A stretch of 64,000 bases of DNA from Sphingomonas sp. BAUL-RG-20F-R05-02 (GTDB taxonomy: Bacteria > Pseudomonadota > Alphaproteobacteria > Sphingomonadales > Sphingomonadaceae), in NCBI RefSeq assembly GCF_022662305.1, contig NZ_JAKNQH010000002.1, positions 434,001 to 498,000 of the forward strand, in the 5' to 3' direction. Both the position numbers and the translations under genes were made by a program. Position 1 is the stretch's first letter; each line of letters opens with the position of its first letter. Shown here in pieces: positions 9,843-18,032 of the stretch. The notes under the pieces are model-generated. The model did not search any database. It saw only the letters and a program-made list of their open reading frames with translations, and had not been told where the DNA came from.

Positions 9843-9950
9843 GAAATAAGGCCTTTCTTCTCGTCGACGGCTAACGCCACCGCGCTGATGTAGTTGCGTG
9901 GCACTCGTCCTAAAATATCAGGAGACGATGCAGCTGCGTCACGATCTTCT

Positions 9951-10631
9951 TTATACGGGACGGTCGACGCGTGTCACCTGCCCGTGCTCTGCGATGATAG
10001 CGCTACCAACTTCCCGAAGGAAGAGGCCGTGGCCAAGCACCCCGGGTATTGCCGACAGAGCGGCGTCAAGGGCCTGCGGGTCCGCGATCGAGCCGAAATG
10101 GCAATCGAGGACGAGATTGCCTTGATCGGTGCGATACGGCTCCTCCGCGCCGCCACGCAGCACCACCTCCGCGCCGAGATCACCCAACATACGGCGCACG
10201 AAACGGTAGGCGAACGGCAACACCTCGACCGGCAGCTTGGCCGCGCCGATCCGGTCGACGCGCTTAGACCCGTCGGCAATCACGATCATCTGCGCCGCGG
10301 ACGCCGCGACGATCTTCTCGCGCAGCATCGCCCCGCCCGCGCCTTTTATCGCATAAAGCCGATCGTCGATCTCGTCCGCGCCGTCAATGACGAGATCGAC
10401 CGCCGCGACATCGGCGAAGTCGAGCACCTTGATGCCGACCTCGCGCGCCAGGTCGGCGCTCCGCTGCGAGGTTGCGACCGCGCGGATCTTCAACCCGGAT
10501 CGCACGCGCTCGCCCAGCCGCGCGATCAGGAACGCGGCGGTCGATCCGGTACCAAGGCCGACGAGCATCCCGTCCGCCACGTCGTCGGCCGCGACATGAG
10601 CGGCGGCGCGTTTGTCGTCATCGGCGGTCAT
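9951..10631 (-). CDS. rpiA: ribose-5-phosphate isomerase A
   Basis: RpiA interconverts ribose 5-phosphate and ribulose 5-phosphate. The 226-residue product shows the phosphate loop GLGTGSTAAF (about residues 25-34), DGADEID (about 85-91, catalytic Asp) and the KGAGGAMLREK loop (about 96-106). I chose the ATG at 10631 (MTADDDK), preceded by GGAAAGG at a spacing of five; an in-frame ATG at 10652 is possible but less well placed. It lies upstream of tkt-tal-gnd on the same strand, so the non-oxidative branch is encoded together. A 9-base inverted repeat lies in its leader. Confidence 0.96.
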   Translation of the reverse strand: MTADDDKRAAAHVAADDVADGMLVGLGTGSTAAFLIARLGERVRSGLKIRAVATSQRSADLAREVGIKVLDFADVAAVDLVIDGADEIDDRLYAIKGAGGAMLREKIVAASAAQMIVIADGSKRVDRIGAAKLPVEVLPFAYRFVRRMLGDLGAEVVLRGGAEEPYRTDQGNLVLDCHFGSIADPQALDAALSAIPGVLGHGLFLREVGSAIIAEHGQVTRVDRPV

Positions 10632-10656
10632 CGCGGCCTTTCCGAAGTCCATGCCT

Positions 10657-10691
10657 CATGGAAATAGGGCGACAGCCGCCGGATTTCCATG
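10657..10691 (-). promoter_or_regulatory. inverted repeat in the rpiA leader
   Basis: Perfect 9-base arms (CATGGAAAT and ATTTCCATG) separated by 17 bases, which contain a nested GGCG/CGCC stem, lie 26 bases upstream of the rpiA ATG. Either a leader hairpin or a DNA operator is possible; sequence alone cannot decide. Confidence 0.45.
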
Positions 10692-10756
10692 TGTAGCATC
10701 GTATTTGCCTGCTTTTGCTCTGGTGATTTGCGGCCAATTCAGGGCAGAGCGCACGG

Positions 10757-11386
10757 ATGATCGAAAAGATACTGGGTGTCCTCGCCGGCATCATCATCCA
10801 CATCATCTCCAGCGGCGGCTATCTCGGCATCGCTTTGCTGATGGCGATCGAATCGGCATGCATCCCGCTGCCGTCGGAGATTATCATGCCATTTGCGGGG
10901 TATCTCGTGTGGAAGGGCGAGCTTCACCTGCTGCTGGTGGCAACCGCCGGCGCGATCGGCTGCAACCTCGGCTCGATCGTCGCCTATGAGGTCGGCAAGC
11001 GCGGCGGTCGCCCGCTCGCGGAACGCTGGGGCCGCTACGTGCTGGTTGGGCCAGGCGAGCTCGACACCGCCGACCGGTTCTTCGCCCGCTTCGGTGGCCC
11101 GGCCGTACTGATCGCGCGGCTGCTGCCGCTGATCCGCTCGTTCATCGCCTTTCCCGCCGGCGTGGCGCGGATGCCGCTGGTGCCGTTCCACCTGTATACG
11201 TTCCTCGGCTCGTGGCCGTGGTGCTTCGCGCTGGCGTGGCTCGGCATGACGCTGGGCGAGAAATGGGATAGCGATCCGCGCGTAAAGGCGGCCTTCCACA
11301 GCGCGGACGTGGCGATCGCGGTCATGCTGCTGGTCGCGGTGGCGTTCTTCGTCTGGCACCGCATGCATGGCCTGAAGAAGCGCTAG
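10757..11386 (+). CDS. DedA family membrane protein (VTT domain)
   Basis: This 209-residue polytopic inner-membrane protein has the DedA/SNARE-associated (VTT) signature FARFGGPAVLIARLLPLIRS around residues 115-134, followed by the FPAGVARMP stretch. E-S-A-C-I-P-L-P-S-E near residues 34-43 is also conserved in the family. DedA proteins are needed for membrane homeostasis and have been linked to undecaprenyl-phosphate or phospholipid flipping; which one this is cannot be told. Four to five hydrophobic segments are evident. It is divergent from rpiA, and its TAG stop overlaps the stop of the convergent gene within one CTAG. Confidence 0.92.
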   Translation: MIEKILGVLAGIIIHIISSGGYLGIALLMAIESACIPLPSEIIMPFAGYLVWKGELHLLLVATAGAIGCNLGSIVAYEVGKRGGRPLAERWGRYVLVGPGELDTADRFFARFGGPAVLIARLLPLIRSFIAFPAGVARMPLVPFHLYTFLGSWPWCFALAWLGMTLGEKWDSDPRVKAAFHSADVAIAVMLLVAVAFFVWHRMHGLKKR

Positions 11387-12828
11387 GCCGCTCGCACCCG
11401 CCGCTCCGCCGTGCGCGTCCACACCAGCATCAGCACCAGCAGCGGCACCGCGACATCGCCGTACAGGAACAATCCGCGCCACGCCGACCAGCCGAAGAAA
11501 TCGTTCGGGATCGTGCTGAGGTTTCCTGGCAAAAACATCGCCTTGATGGTGCGTTGCCAAAGCGGATTGGCGTAGACCTCCGATCCGAACACGTCGGTGG
11601 AGGCGATCATCAGGTTGATCGCGACCGAGACCGTCAGCAGCGCCACCAGCACGATGCGCTGCCCCGGCCGCTCCCACTGCTGCCACAGTACCGCCAGCCC
11701 GAGCGCCAGGAACGGGATCGCCGGCACCGAGTGGCGCGGGCCGATCGAGGCACCGCCGTCCCAATAGATGTAGGAGGCGTTGACGGTCAGCACGATGGCG
11801 ATCACCACTGCCGCCGCGATGCCGATGTCGCGAGTTTCGCGGGCGCGGACCATCCTTATCAATCCGAACGCACCCAACAATATGACCGGCGACACCCACA
11901 ACAAGCCGCGTCGCACCCCGAACACGATGCCGAACAACGCGGCGGGCTTTGGATAGGTCAGGCCGAACAGCCCCTGCTGCATGCCGTTGAAGCCGACGAC
12001 GCCCTGATATCCCAGCCGAAACAGCATGCCGAACGCGAACAGGTTATAGGCTAACAGCGGCAAGAGCGCCGCTACGCCGCCACACAGGGCAACCCCGAGG
12101 ATGCTACGCCGCGCCCGCCACGCGACCTCGCGCGTCCGCCAGATCGCCCACCCGCCGAGCGCCACGCCGCCAAGCGCCGCCGGAAACTCGATCACCACCG
12201 CCCAGCCGAGCGCCAGCCCCGCCATCACCGGATAGCGCCAGCGCATGAGGTCGCGCGGGGTCGCGGTGCCGCGCCAGATCGCCCAGGTCGCGATCAGCAG
12301 CAGTGCGGCGACGGGCGCGTGGCCGAGCATCGTCGTCGACCAGCCCCATACGATCGAGCCGAGCGCATAGGCCAGCGCCGCGTACAGCCCCGCCGCCGGG
12401 CTGCCGGTCACGCCGGTCGCCATATCGAGCAACAACACGCTGGCAAAGGCGGTGAGGATCGCCGCCCCGATCGCAACCGCCACGCGAAGCCGCAGCCGCA
12501 TGAAGCTGGCCAGCCGCGGGTTGGTCGCGTCGATCACCTGATCGCTCGATCGCACGCCGGTGAGCTTTTCCAGCCCCCAGACCGCCGGCAACGCCATCAG
12601 CGTCATGCCCGGCGCCTTGTCCATGTAATAATGGTCGCCGAACTGCGCCTTGTCGATCGTCAGCGACTGGTAGCGATCGATCTTCGCCTCGCCGCGTTCG
12701 GCGATGGCGAAGGTGGCGAACAGGCGCGTCGCATTGTTGGGGTTCAGTTCCCACGATCCGAACCACACGCAGGAAAACCATACCAGCGCGAACAGCGCCA
12801 GCGCGACGCCGTGTGGCCCGCGCACCAT
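11383..12828 (-). CDS. polytopic membrane protein, GT-C glycosyltransferase-like
   Basis: I do not recognise a named family with certainty. The 481-residue protein has roughly ten hydrophobic spans. After the first span there is a loop with acidic and aromatic residues (NPNNATRLFATFAIAERGEA and YYMDKAPG), followed by alternating Arg-rich loops and transmembrane segments. Large polytopic proteins with a polar first periplasmic loop are typical of GT-C mannosyl/arabinosyl transferases and related sphingomonad proteins of unknown role, so lipid-linked sugar transfer is only a guess. I chose the ATG at 12828 (AGGG seven bases upstream); 12843 and 12951 are in-frame alternatives. Confidence 0.75.
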   Translation of the reverse strand: MVRGPHGVALALFALVWFSCVWFGSWELNPNNATRLFATFAIAERGEAKIDRYQSLTIDKAQFGDHYYMDKAPGMTLMALPAVWGLEKLTGVRSSDQVIDATNPRLASFMRLRLRVAVAIGAAILTAFASVLLLDMATGVTGSPAAGLYAALAYALGSIVWGWSTTMLGHAPVAALLLIATWAIWRGTATPRDLMRWRYPVMAGLALGWAVVIEFPAALGGVALGGWAIWRTREVAWRARRSILGVALCGGVAALLPLLAYNLFAFGMLFRLGYQGVVGFNGMQQGLFGLTYPKPAALFGIVFGVRRGLLWVSPVILLGAFGLIRMVRARETRDIGIAAAVVIAIVLTVNASYIYWDGGASIGPRHSVPAIPFLALGLAVLWQQWERPGQRIVLVALLTVSVAINLMIASTDVFGSEVYANPLWQRTIKAMFLPGNLSTIPNDFFGWSAWRGLFLYGDVAVPLLVLMLVWTRTAERRVRAA

Positions 12829-12993
12829 CGTCTTACCCTGCATCACCCGAACAGTCTGCGATCGAGCGACCGCGTTGACCGCAGCCGCAGAGCCGTCGCG
12901 ACCACAAGCCCCGTCCCACAAGCGTCCCCGGCAAGCGGTGCCGGCCGACACGCGGCCGCTGTCGTTCCCGTCATAGCGCCCCCGGCCGTGACT

Positions 12994-13407
12994 TTACTGA
13001 TCGATCGTCGATTGCAGCACGCGCTGATCCTTGGCGCGTTCCTTGTTGGTGGCGCGGTTGATCTCCGACTGTTGCAGGAAGCAACCGGTCGCGCCGCCCG
13101 CGCCGACGTTGCTGCAACTGCCGATCCCGGTATCGGCGACATGATCGTTGGCGACGACCTTGGCCGCCCAGCTTTCGTTCTCCGGCGTCACTTTGAAGTC
13201 GCGCAGTTCCTTGGGAATGCGGAACTGCTCGCTCGCCGGCCGGCGCACGCAGACGACGACCTCGTTGCCGTCGGTATCGGTCGGGCATTTCTGCTCGCCG
13301 TAGATCACCAGCGTCGGCACCTGCTTGCCCTGCGCCAGCACCGGGGTCGGCAGCAGCGCAGCCGCCGCGCCGAGCGCCATGAAGACCTGCGAAACCTGCT
13401 TCCTCAT
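12994..13407 (-). CDS. small secreted protein of unknown function
   Basis: This 137-residue protein starts with a clear Sec signal, MRKQVSQVFMALGAAAALL, with likely cleavage after VLAQ near residue 26. The mature part has paired cysteines around KCPTDTDGNEVVVCVRRP and a second pair further on (GSCSN and GCFLQQ), which suggests disulfides in the periplasm. Sphingomonads carry several related secreted proteins with an EVVVC-RRP-type motif; none has an assigned function that I know. The gene lies 30 bases upstream of coq7 in transcription order and may be independent of it. The C-terminus is polar and charged. Confidence 0.8.
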   Translation of the reverse strand: MRKQVSQVFMALGAAAALLPTPVLAQGKQVPTLVIYGEQKCPTDTDGNEVVVCVRRPASEQFRIPKELRDFKVTPENESWAAKVVANDHVADTGIGSCSNVGAGGATGCFLQQSEINRATNKERAKDQRVLQSTIDQ

Positions 13408-13436
13408 TGCCTTACTCCTGTCCCGGCCAAGCCGGT

Positions 13437-13970
13437 TCAAATGCGTTTCGCCGCCTCGATCACGACGCGGCAGCCGAGCCGGATCGCGCCGCTGAGCAGC
13501 AGGTAGCCGGGTGCCGACTCCGCCCCCGACGCCATCGCGGTCTCGCGATGCTCGACCTCCTCGGCCTGGAAATCGAGGATCGCCGCCGACAGTTCCGGAT
13601 CGCTGTCGCCGAGCGCGACGAGCTGGTCCTCGTAATGTTTGTCGATCTCGGTCTCGACCGCAGCGGTGCACGCCATCGCCGCCTCGGGGCCGAGCGCCGC
13701 GGTGCCGGCGCCCAGCAGGAAACCCGCCACGTTCCAGAACGGTTGCAGCAGCGTGGGGCGGACGCGACGCTCCGCCATCATCGCGTCGAAGAACGCGCGG
13801 TGGCGCTCCTCCTGCCCCGCCATCCCGGCAATCGCGCGCGCGGCAGGGGTGCGATCGCCCATGATTGCGAGTTGCCCGGCGTAGATACGGGTCGCGCCAT
13901 ATTCGCCGGCCTGATCGACCCGCACCATCGAGCGCGTGTCGCGCCGCGCGTCACCCGGTTTCCAGCTCAT
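13437..13970 (-). CDS. coq7: demethoxyubiquinone hydroxylase family protein
   Basis: Coq7-type enzymes hydroxylate demethoxyubiquinone at C6 in ubiquinone synthesis, using a membrane-associated ferritin-like di-iron centre. The 177-residue product has the expected ligand pattern: Glu in DQAGEYGATRIY (about 20-31), EERH (about 55), Glu in ETEIDKHYEDQL (about 105-116) and EEVEHRE (about 138). The length is normal. The ATG overlaps the dsbB stop by four bases (ATGA), so the two are coupled. The frame stays open upstream within dsbB, but the conserved sequence starts at MSWKPGD. Confidence 0.94.
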   Translation of the reverse strand: MSWKPGDARRDTRSMVRVDQAGEYGATRIYAGQLAIMGDRTPAARAIAGMAGQEERHRAFFDAMMAERRVRPTLLQPFWNVAGFLLGAGTAALGPEAAMACTAAVETEIDKHYEDQLVALGDSDPELSAAILDFQAEEVEHRETAMASGAESAPGYLLLSGAIRLGCRVVIEAAKRI

Positions 13971-14452
13971 CTGCGTCCCTTCGGCAGCAGCGCCAGCACG
14001 ATCAACCCGGCGGGAATCGAGATCAGCGCGTTGAACCCGGCGAGCGAAATGCCGAACAGCGTCCATTGCGGCACGTCGCAGCGCACCACCGGCGCCTTCA
14101 TGATGCGGGCAAGCATGTCGCTGGCCGACCCGCCATGCCCGCTCATGGTGGAGCTGCACGCGGTGATACCCTCCCACCAGTGATATTCGACACCCGCGTG
14201 ATAGACGCCGATCAGTCCGCTGACGATGATCGATACGCCCGCGAACGCGATCAGCGCCTTGCGGAACCGCCGGTCCGGGAAGATGAACGCGACCAGCGCG
14301 AGCAGGATCGCGACGATATGCGGATAGCGCTGCCACCAGCACATCTCACACGGATACAGCCCGCCGATATACTGGAAGCCGAGCGCGCCGCCGAACAGCG
14401 CGAGCGGGACGAGCAGCGCGATCCAGCGCGCGAGGTGAGTCTGGTTGGTCAT
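13967..14452 (-). CDS. dsbB: disulfide bond formation protein B
   Basis: DsbB reoxidises the periplasmic thiol oxidase DsbA and passes electrons to ubiquinone. The 161-residue protein has four hydrophobic spans. The first redox pair is Cys35-Glu-Met-Cys38, at the start of the first periplasmic loop, followed by WWQRYPH as in the family. A second pair, Cys99 and Cys125, lies in the second periplasmic loop. Coupling to coq7 is apt because DsbB needs quinone, though functional linkage is inference. ctpA lies seven bases upstream on the same strand. Confidence 0.95.
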   Translation of the reverse strand: MTNQTHLARWIALLVPLALFGGALGFQYIGGLYPCEMCWWQRYPHIVAILLALVAFIFPDRRFRKALIAFAGVSIIVSGLIGVYHAGVEYHWWEGITACSSTMSGHGGSASDMLARIMKAPVVRCDVPQWTLFGISLAGFNALISIPAGLIVLALLPKGRR

Positions 14453-14459
14453 GTGCCCC

Positions 14460-15800
14460 TCAACGCTTCGCGGCGACTTGCGCTGCCGGGCCGAGCCGCG
14501 CGAGCGTCTTTATCGCATAATCGAGCTGGAAATCGTCGATCCCCTTCGCCTTGAGCTGCTCGGGGGTGGCGGAGAAGCGCGGATCGGGTTTGCTGTCCGA
14601 CTCGATTACCGAATCGTCGTTCTTGATCTCGTTGATGAGATGGCGGCGCAGATCGTCCTCGCGGAACACCGGGCGCTTCTTGTAATCGGCGTCGGAAATC
14701 TGCGGCACGAGCACGTCCGGCTCGATCCCGCCCTCCTGCACCGATCGGTCCGACGGCGTGTAATAGCGCGAGGTGGTGAGCCGCAGCGCGGCGTTGTCGC
14801 CGAGGTCGATCACGGTCTGCACCGAACCCTTGCCGAACGACCGCTCGCCCATAATGAGCGCGCGGTGATGATCCTGCAAAGCGCCCGCGACGATCTCGGA
14901 CGCGGATGCCGTGCCGGCGTTGGTCAGCACGATCACCGGCAGACCGTGCGAGGGATCGCCCTTGAAATAGCTTTCCGCATAGAAGGTCTCGACGTCCGAG
15001 CGGTCGCGCCCGCGCTGCGAGACGATCACGCCCGATGACAGGAAATTGTCGGCGACCGCGATCGCTTCGTCGCGAAGGCCACCGCCATTGTCGCGCAGAT
15101 CGACGACATAGCCGGTCGGGAGATGCCCGAGCTGCTTGTCGATACCCCGGATCGCCGCATTCACGGCATCGCCGGTATGTTCGGAGAAGGTGTTGATGTT
15201 GATGATGCCGACATTGCCCTTCACCGACCATTTGACCGGCTTCTGCACGATCTGCTCGCGCACCATCGTCTTGACGAGCGGATCGGACACGCCGGGGCGT
15301 TGCAGCGTCAGCGTGATCTTGCTGCCGGGCTTGCCCCGCATCTGCTGGATCGCCTCGTCCAGCGTCATGCCGAAGATCAGCTTGCCGTCGATATGCGTGA
15401 TGTAATCGCCCGACTTGATGCCCGCGCGCCAACCCGGCGTATCCTCTTGCGGGGCGATCACCTTGACCGCGCCGTCCTCCATCGTGACGGTGAGGCCGAG
15501 CCCACCGTAGCTGCCGCTGGTCTGGATGCGGAGGTTGTCGTAATCCAATCCCGTTTCGTAGCTGCTGTGCGGATCGAGTGCGGCGAGCATCCCGTCGATC
15601 GCGCCCTTCACCAGCGTCTTGTCGTCGACCTTGTCGACATACTCGGCCTTCACGCGGTTGAACACGTCCATGAAGATCGCGATTTCTTTGTAGGTGCCGG
15701 TATCGACCGCCGCCATCGCACCGGTGCCGATCGGCACGATCGCGAGGACGGCCGCGATCGCGGTGGCTTGAAGCAGGGCACGCGGAAACAGACGGGACAT
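14460..15800 (-). CDS. ctpA: carboxyl-terminal processing protease (S41 family)
   Basis: This 446-residue periplasmic serine protease has a signal or anchor segment (residues 8-30), a PDZ domain (about 85-170, with GLGLTV and AGIKSGDYITHIDG) and an S41 catalytic domain. The dyad is Ser299 in GTASASEIVAGAL and Lys324 in RSFGKGSVQ. Ctp proteases degrade or mature envelope proteins and, in several bacteria, control peptidoglycan hydrolases. That role fits its neighbour here, an EnvC-type hydrolase activator about 125 bases upstream. I chose the ATG at 15800 because the signal sequence begins there. Confidence 0.95.
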   Translation of the reverse strand: MSRLFPRALLQATAIAAVLAIVPIGTGAMAAVDTGTYKEIAIFMDVFNRVKAEYVDKVDDKTLVKGAIDGMLAALDPHSSYETGLDYDNLRIQTSGSYGGLGLTVTMEDGAVKVIAPQEDTPGWRAGIKSGDYITHIDGKLIFGMTLDEAIQQMRGKPGSKITLTLQRPGVSDPLVKTMVREQIVQKPVKWSVKGNVGIININTFSEHTGDAVNAAIRGIDKQLGHLPTGYVVDLRDNGGGLRDEAIAVADNFLSSGVIVSQRGRDRSDVETFYAESYFKGDPSHGLPVIVLTNAGTASASEIVAGALQDHHRALIMGERSFGKGSVQTVIDLGDNAALRLTTSRYYTPSDRSVQEGGIEPDVLVPQISDADYKKRPVFREDDLRRHLINEIKNDDSVIESDSKPDPRFSATPEQLKAKGIDDFQLDYAIKTLARLGPAAQVAAKR

Positions 15801-15924
15801 CAGGCAGGCAATTCCATCGGTCGCAAAGGGGCTACCGCCCACCGTAGCGGGATTTCCAGCGCGATCATAGCGCGCTCGCGGCTGAACGCCGGGTGAGCGA
15901 GCGTTGCGTTCGCGACGCCAATGC

Positions 15925-17112
15925 TCACCCGATCAGCGGCACCATATCGACCGGGCGGTCGCGACGGCGCAGTTCGATCGTGACTCGCGGATCGTCGCGC
16001 TTCGCCGCCACGCCGATCGCAGCACCTTGCGGAACTTGCGCGCCGACCGCGACCGACGCCGCGCCGAGGCCGGTGACGAGGGTGGTCCAGCCGCCGCCGT
16101 GGTCGAGGATCACGATCGTGCCGTAGCTGCGGAACGGCCCGGCGTAGGCGACGCGACCGGCCGCCGGTGCGACGACGCTGGCGCCGGATGCAACCGCGAA
16201 CGTCAGCCCGCGCGAGCGCACGCCGGCGTCCGACAGTTCACCAAGGCCGATCACCACCTTTCCCGCGACCGGCAACTTGTAGGGCGGCGATGCGGCGGAC
16301 CAGACGGGCGCGTCGAGCGCGGAGGCGACTTCGCCGGGCCGTGACGGGCGCGGCAGCGGGCCGGGCAGCGCGGCAAGGCTCGCACGGGTGGTCGCCGCGT
16401 CGCCGAGCTTGCTCATCAGATCGACGATATCACGCGCCTGTTCGCCGAGCGCGATGGCGCGGTCCGATTCGAACAGCGCATCACGGCCGAGCGCCTGCGA
16501 CTTCAGGCGATGCTCCGCCTCCAGCCGGGTGAGCGCAAGGCGCTGCGTCTCGAGTCGGGTACGGCTTTCGGCGAGTGCGGTGGCGGCGAGTGCGGCGCTG
16601 GCCTGCAACGCGCGGGTGCGGTCGAGATCAGTGCGCAAGGCGGCGGTGCGGGCGCGCACCACCGGCATGGCACTCGCCAGCACCGCGCGGACATGGACGA
16701 GATCGTCGACCGAGCCGGGCTGGACGAGGCTGATCATCGCCGGACGCGCGGCGAGCGCTTGCAACGCCGCGATCAGCCGCGCGATCGGCCCCTGCTGCAC
16801 CGCCAGGCGTGCGCGCTGGTCCGCCAGCAGCCGCGCGGTGATCGCGGCGCGCGCCTGCCCGGCTGCGATGTCGGCCTGCGCCTGCTGGACGCGCGCGGCC
16901 ACCGCCGCCTCCTGCGCGCTGGCCTGCGCGGCCTCGTCCTTCTCGTGGGCGGCGCGTGCCTCCAGCGCGGCCGAGCGTGCGGCGGCGGCGGCGGACTGCG
17001 CCTTGGCATCCTCAAGCCGGCGAACCTGATCGGCGGGCACGGTCTGCGCCGTGGCGATCGCGGCGATCAGCACGCCCGCACCGCCCGCCCCCATGATCCA
17101 CCGCCAGCGCAT
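15925..17112 (-). CDS. EnvC-like murein hydrolase activator (degenerate M23)
   Basis: This 395-residue protein has a signal peptide (MRWRWIMGAGGAGVLIAAIA), a long Ala-rich coiled coil (about 25-240) and a C-terminal LytM/M23 domain (about 290-390). The zinc-binding positions of active M23 enzymes are not conserved: the usual first His site reads RSRGLTFAV and the usual HxH reads TLVTGL. It is therefore probably an activator of amidases at the division site, like EnvC, and not an enzyme. The ATG is four bases from the rlmH stop. ctpA lies downstream in the same direction. Confidence 0.9.
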   Translation of the reverse strand: MRWRWIMGAGGAGVLIAAIATAQTVPADQVRRLEDAKAQSAAAAARSAALEARAAHEKDEAAQASAQEAAVAARVQQAQADIAAGQARAAITARLLADQRARLAVQQGPIARLIAALQALAARPAMISLVQPGSVDDLVHVRAVLASAMPVVRARTAALRTDLDRTRALQASAALAATALAESRTRLETQRLALTRLEAEHRLKSQALGRDALFESDRAIALGEQARDIVDLMSKLGDAATTRASLAALPGPLPRPSRPGEVASALDAPVWSAASPPYKLPVAGKVVIGLGELSDAGVRSRGLTFAVASGASVVAPAAGRVAYAGPFRSYGTIVILDHGGGWTTLVTGLGAASVAVGAQVPQGAAIGVAAKRDDPRVTIELRRRDRPVDMVPLIG

Positions 17113-17116
17113 CGCG

Positions 17117-17539
17117 CTATCCTTCGCGGTGATAGGGGTGATTGGCAAGAATGCTCGTCGCGCGCCACAATTGTTCGGCGAGCATCGCGCGGGCAAGCAG
17201 ATGCGGCCACGTCGCACGGCCGAACGACAGCAGCAGGTCGGCGCCGCTGCGCTGCGCATCGTCGAAACCGTCCGCCGCGCCGATCAGGAAGCGCGTTTCG
17301 CGCACGCCGCCGTCGCGCCACTTTTCCAGCCGGCCGGCGAAATCGCGCGAGCCGAGCATCTCACCGGTTTCATCGAGCATGACGATGCGGGTGCCCGGAT
17401 CGACCGCCGGCATCTTGCCGCCGGTGTCGGGGAGTTCGGTCATGCGGAACGGCCAGGCGAGCCGCTTGGCATAGCGCTCGACCAGCTCCGCCTCCGGCCC
17501 GCGCCCGATCCGACCGCGTGCGACGATGTGGAGCAGCAT
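17117..17539 (-). CDS. rlmH: 23S rRNA (pseudouridine1915-N3)-methyltransferase RlmH
   Basis: RlmH methylates pseudouridine 1915 in helix 69 of 23S rRNA using SAM, through a trefoil-knot SPOUT fold. The 140-residue product matches the family length and has RIVMLDETGE (about 51-60), FLIGAADGFD (about 84-93) and the C-terminal signature HPYHRE. Its place directly after rsfS and nadD is the conserved order in proteobacteria. The gap to rsfS is about 70 bases. Confidence 0.96.
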   Translation of the reverse strand: MLLHIVARGRIGRGPEAELVERYAKRLAWPFRMTELPDTGGKMPAVDPGTRIVMLDETGEMLGSRDFAGRLEKWRDGGVRETRFLIGAADGFDDAQRSGADLLLSFGRATWPHLLARAMLAEQLWRATSILANHPYHREG

Positions 17540-17607
17540 TTCGGCCTCTATTCTTCCCCGGCGCAGGCCGGGGAAGCGACGCTAACGAAAGGAATGCGCC
17601 GAAGCCT

Positions 17608-18024
17608 TCAGGCCTCCGGCGCCTCGGGCGTCACATCCGGCACGGCAGGCGGGGTCGGCGCATCGCCGAACGCCCACATCCGCTCCAGATTGTAGAAGCT
17701 GCGCACTTCCGGGCGGAACAGGTGGACGATTACGTCGCCCGCGTCGATCAGCACCCAGTCGGCGGTGGGCAGCCCCTCGATCCGCGCGATGCGGCCGAGT
17801 TCGGCCTTGATCTTCTCGACCAGCTTCTGCGCCATCGACGCCACCTGCCGGGTCGAGCGGCCGCTCGCGATCACCATGTAGTCGGCGATGGTCGATTTGC
17901 CGGCGAGCGGGATCGAGATCGTCTCGACCGCCTGATCGTCGTCGAGCGACGTCATGACGAGCGCGTGCAGCGCCGCGACCTCCTCGGGTTCGGACGCGCG
18001 ATACGATGGGGAAGCTGAGGCCAA
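17608..18024 (-). CDS. rsfS: ribosome silencing factor RsfS
   Basis: RsfS binds ribosomal protein L14 and blocks subunit joining under starvation. The 138-residue product contains the family core from TSLDDDQAVETISIPLAGKSTIADYMVIASG to ADWVLIDAGDVIVHLFRPEVRSFYNLERMW. I propose a TTG start at 18024, because AGGA sits about eight bases upstream and the position is eight bases after the nadD stop. An ATG at 17955 would begin within four residues of the core and also works. A Pro-rich tail ends the protein. Operon order is nadD-rsfS-rlmH. Confidence 0.92.
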   Translation of the reverse strand: MASASPSYRASEPEEVAALHALVMTSLDDDQAVETISIPLAGKSTIADYMVIASGRSTRQVASMAQKLVEKIKAELGRIARIEGLPTADWVLIDAGDVIVHLFRPEVRSFYNLERMWAFGDAPTPPAVPDVTPEAPEA

Positions 18025-18032
18025 GTTGGTTC

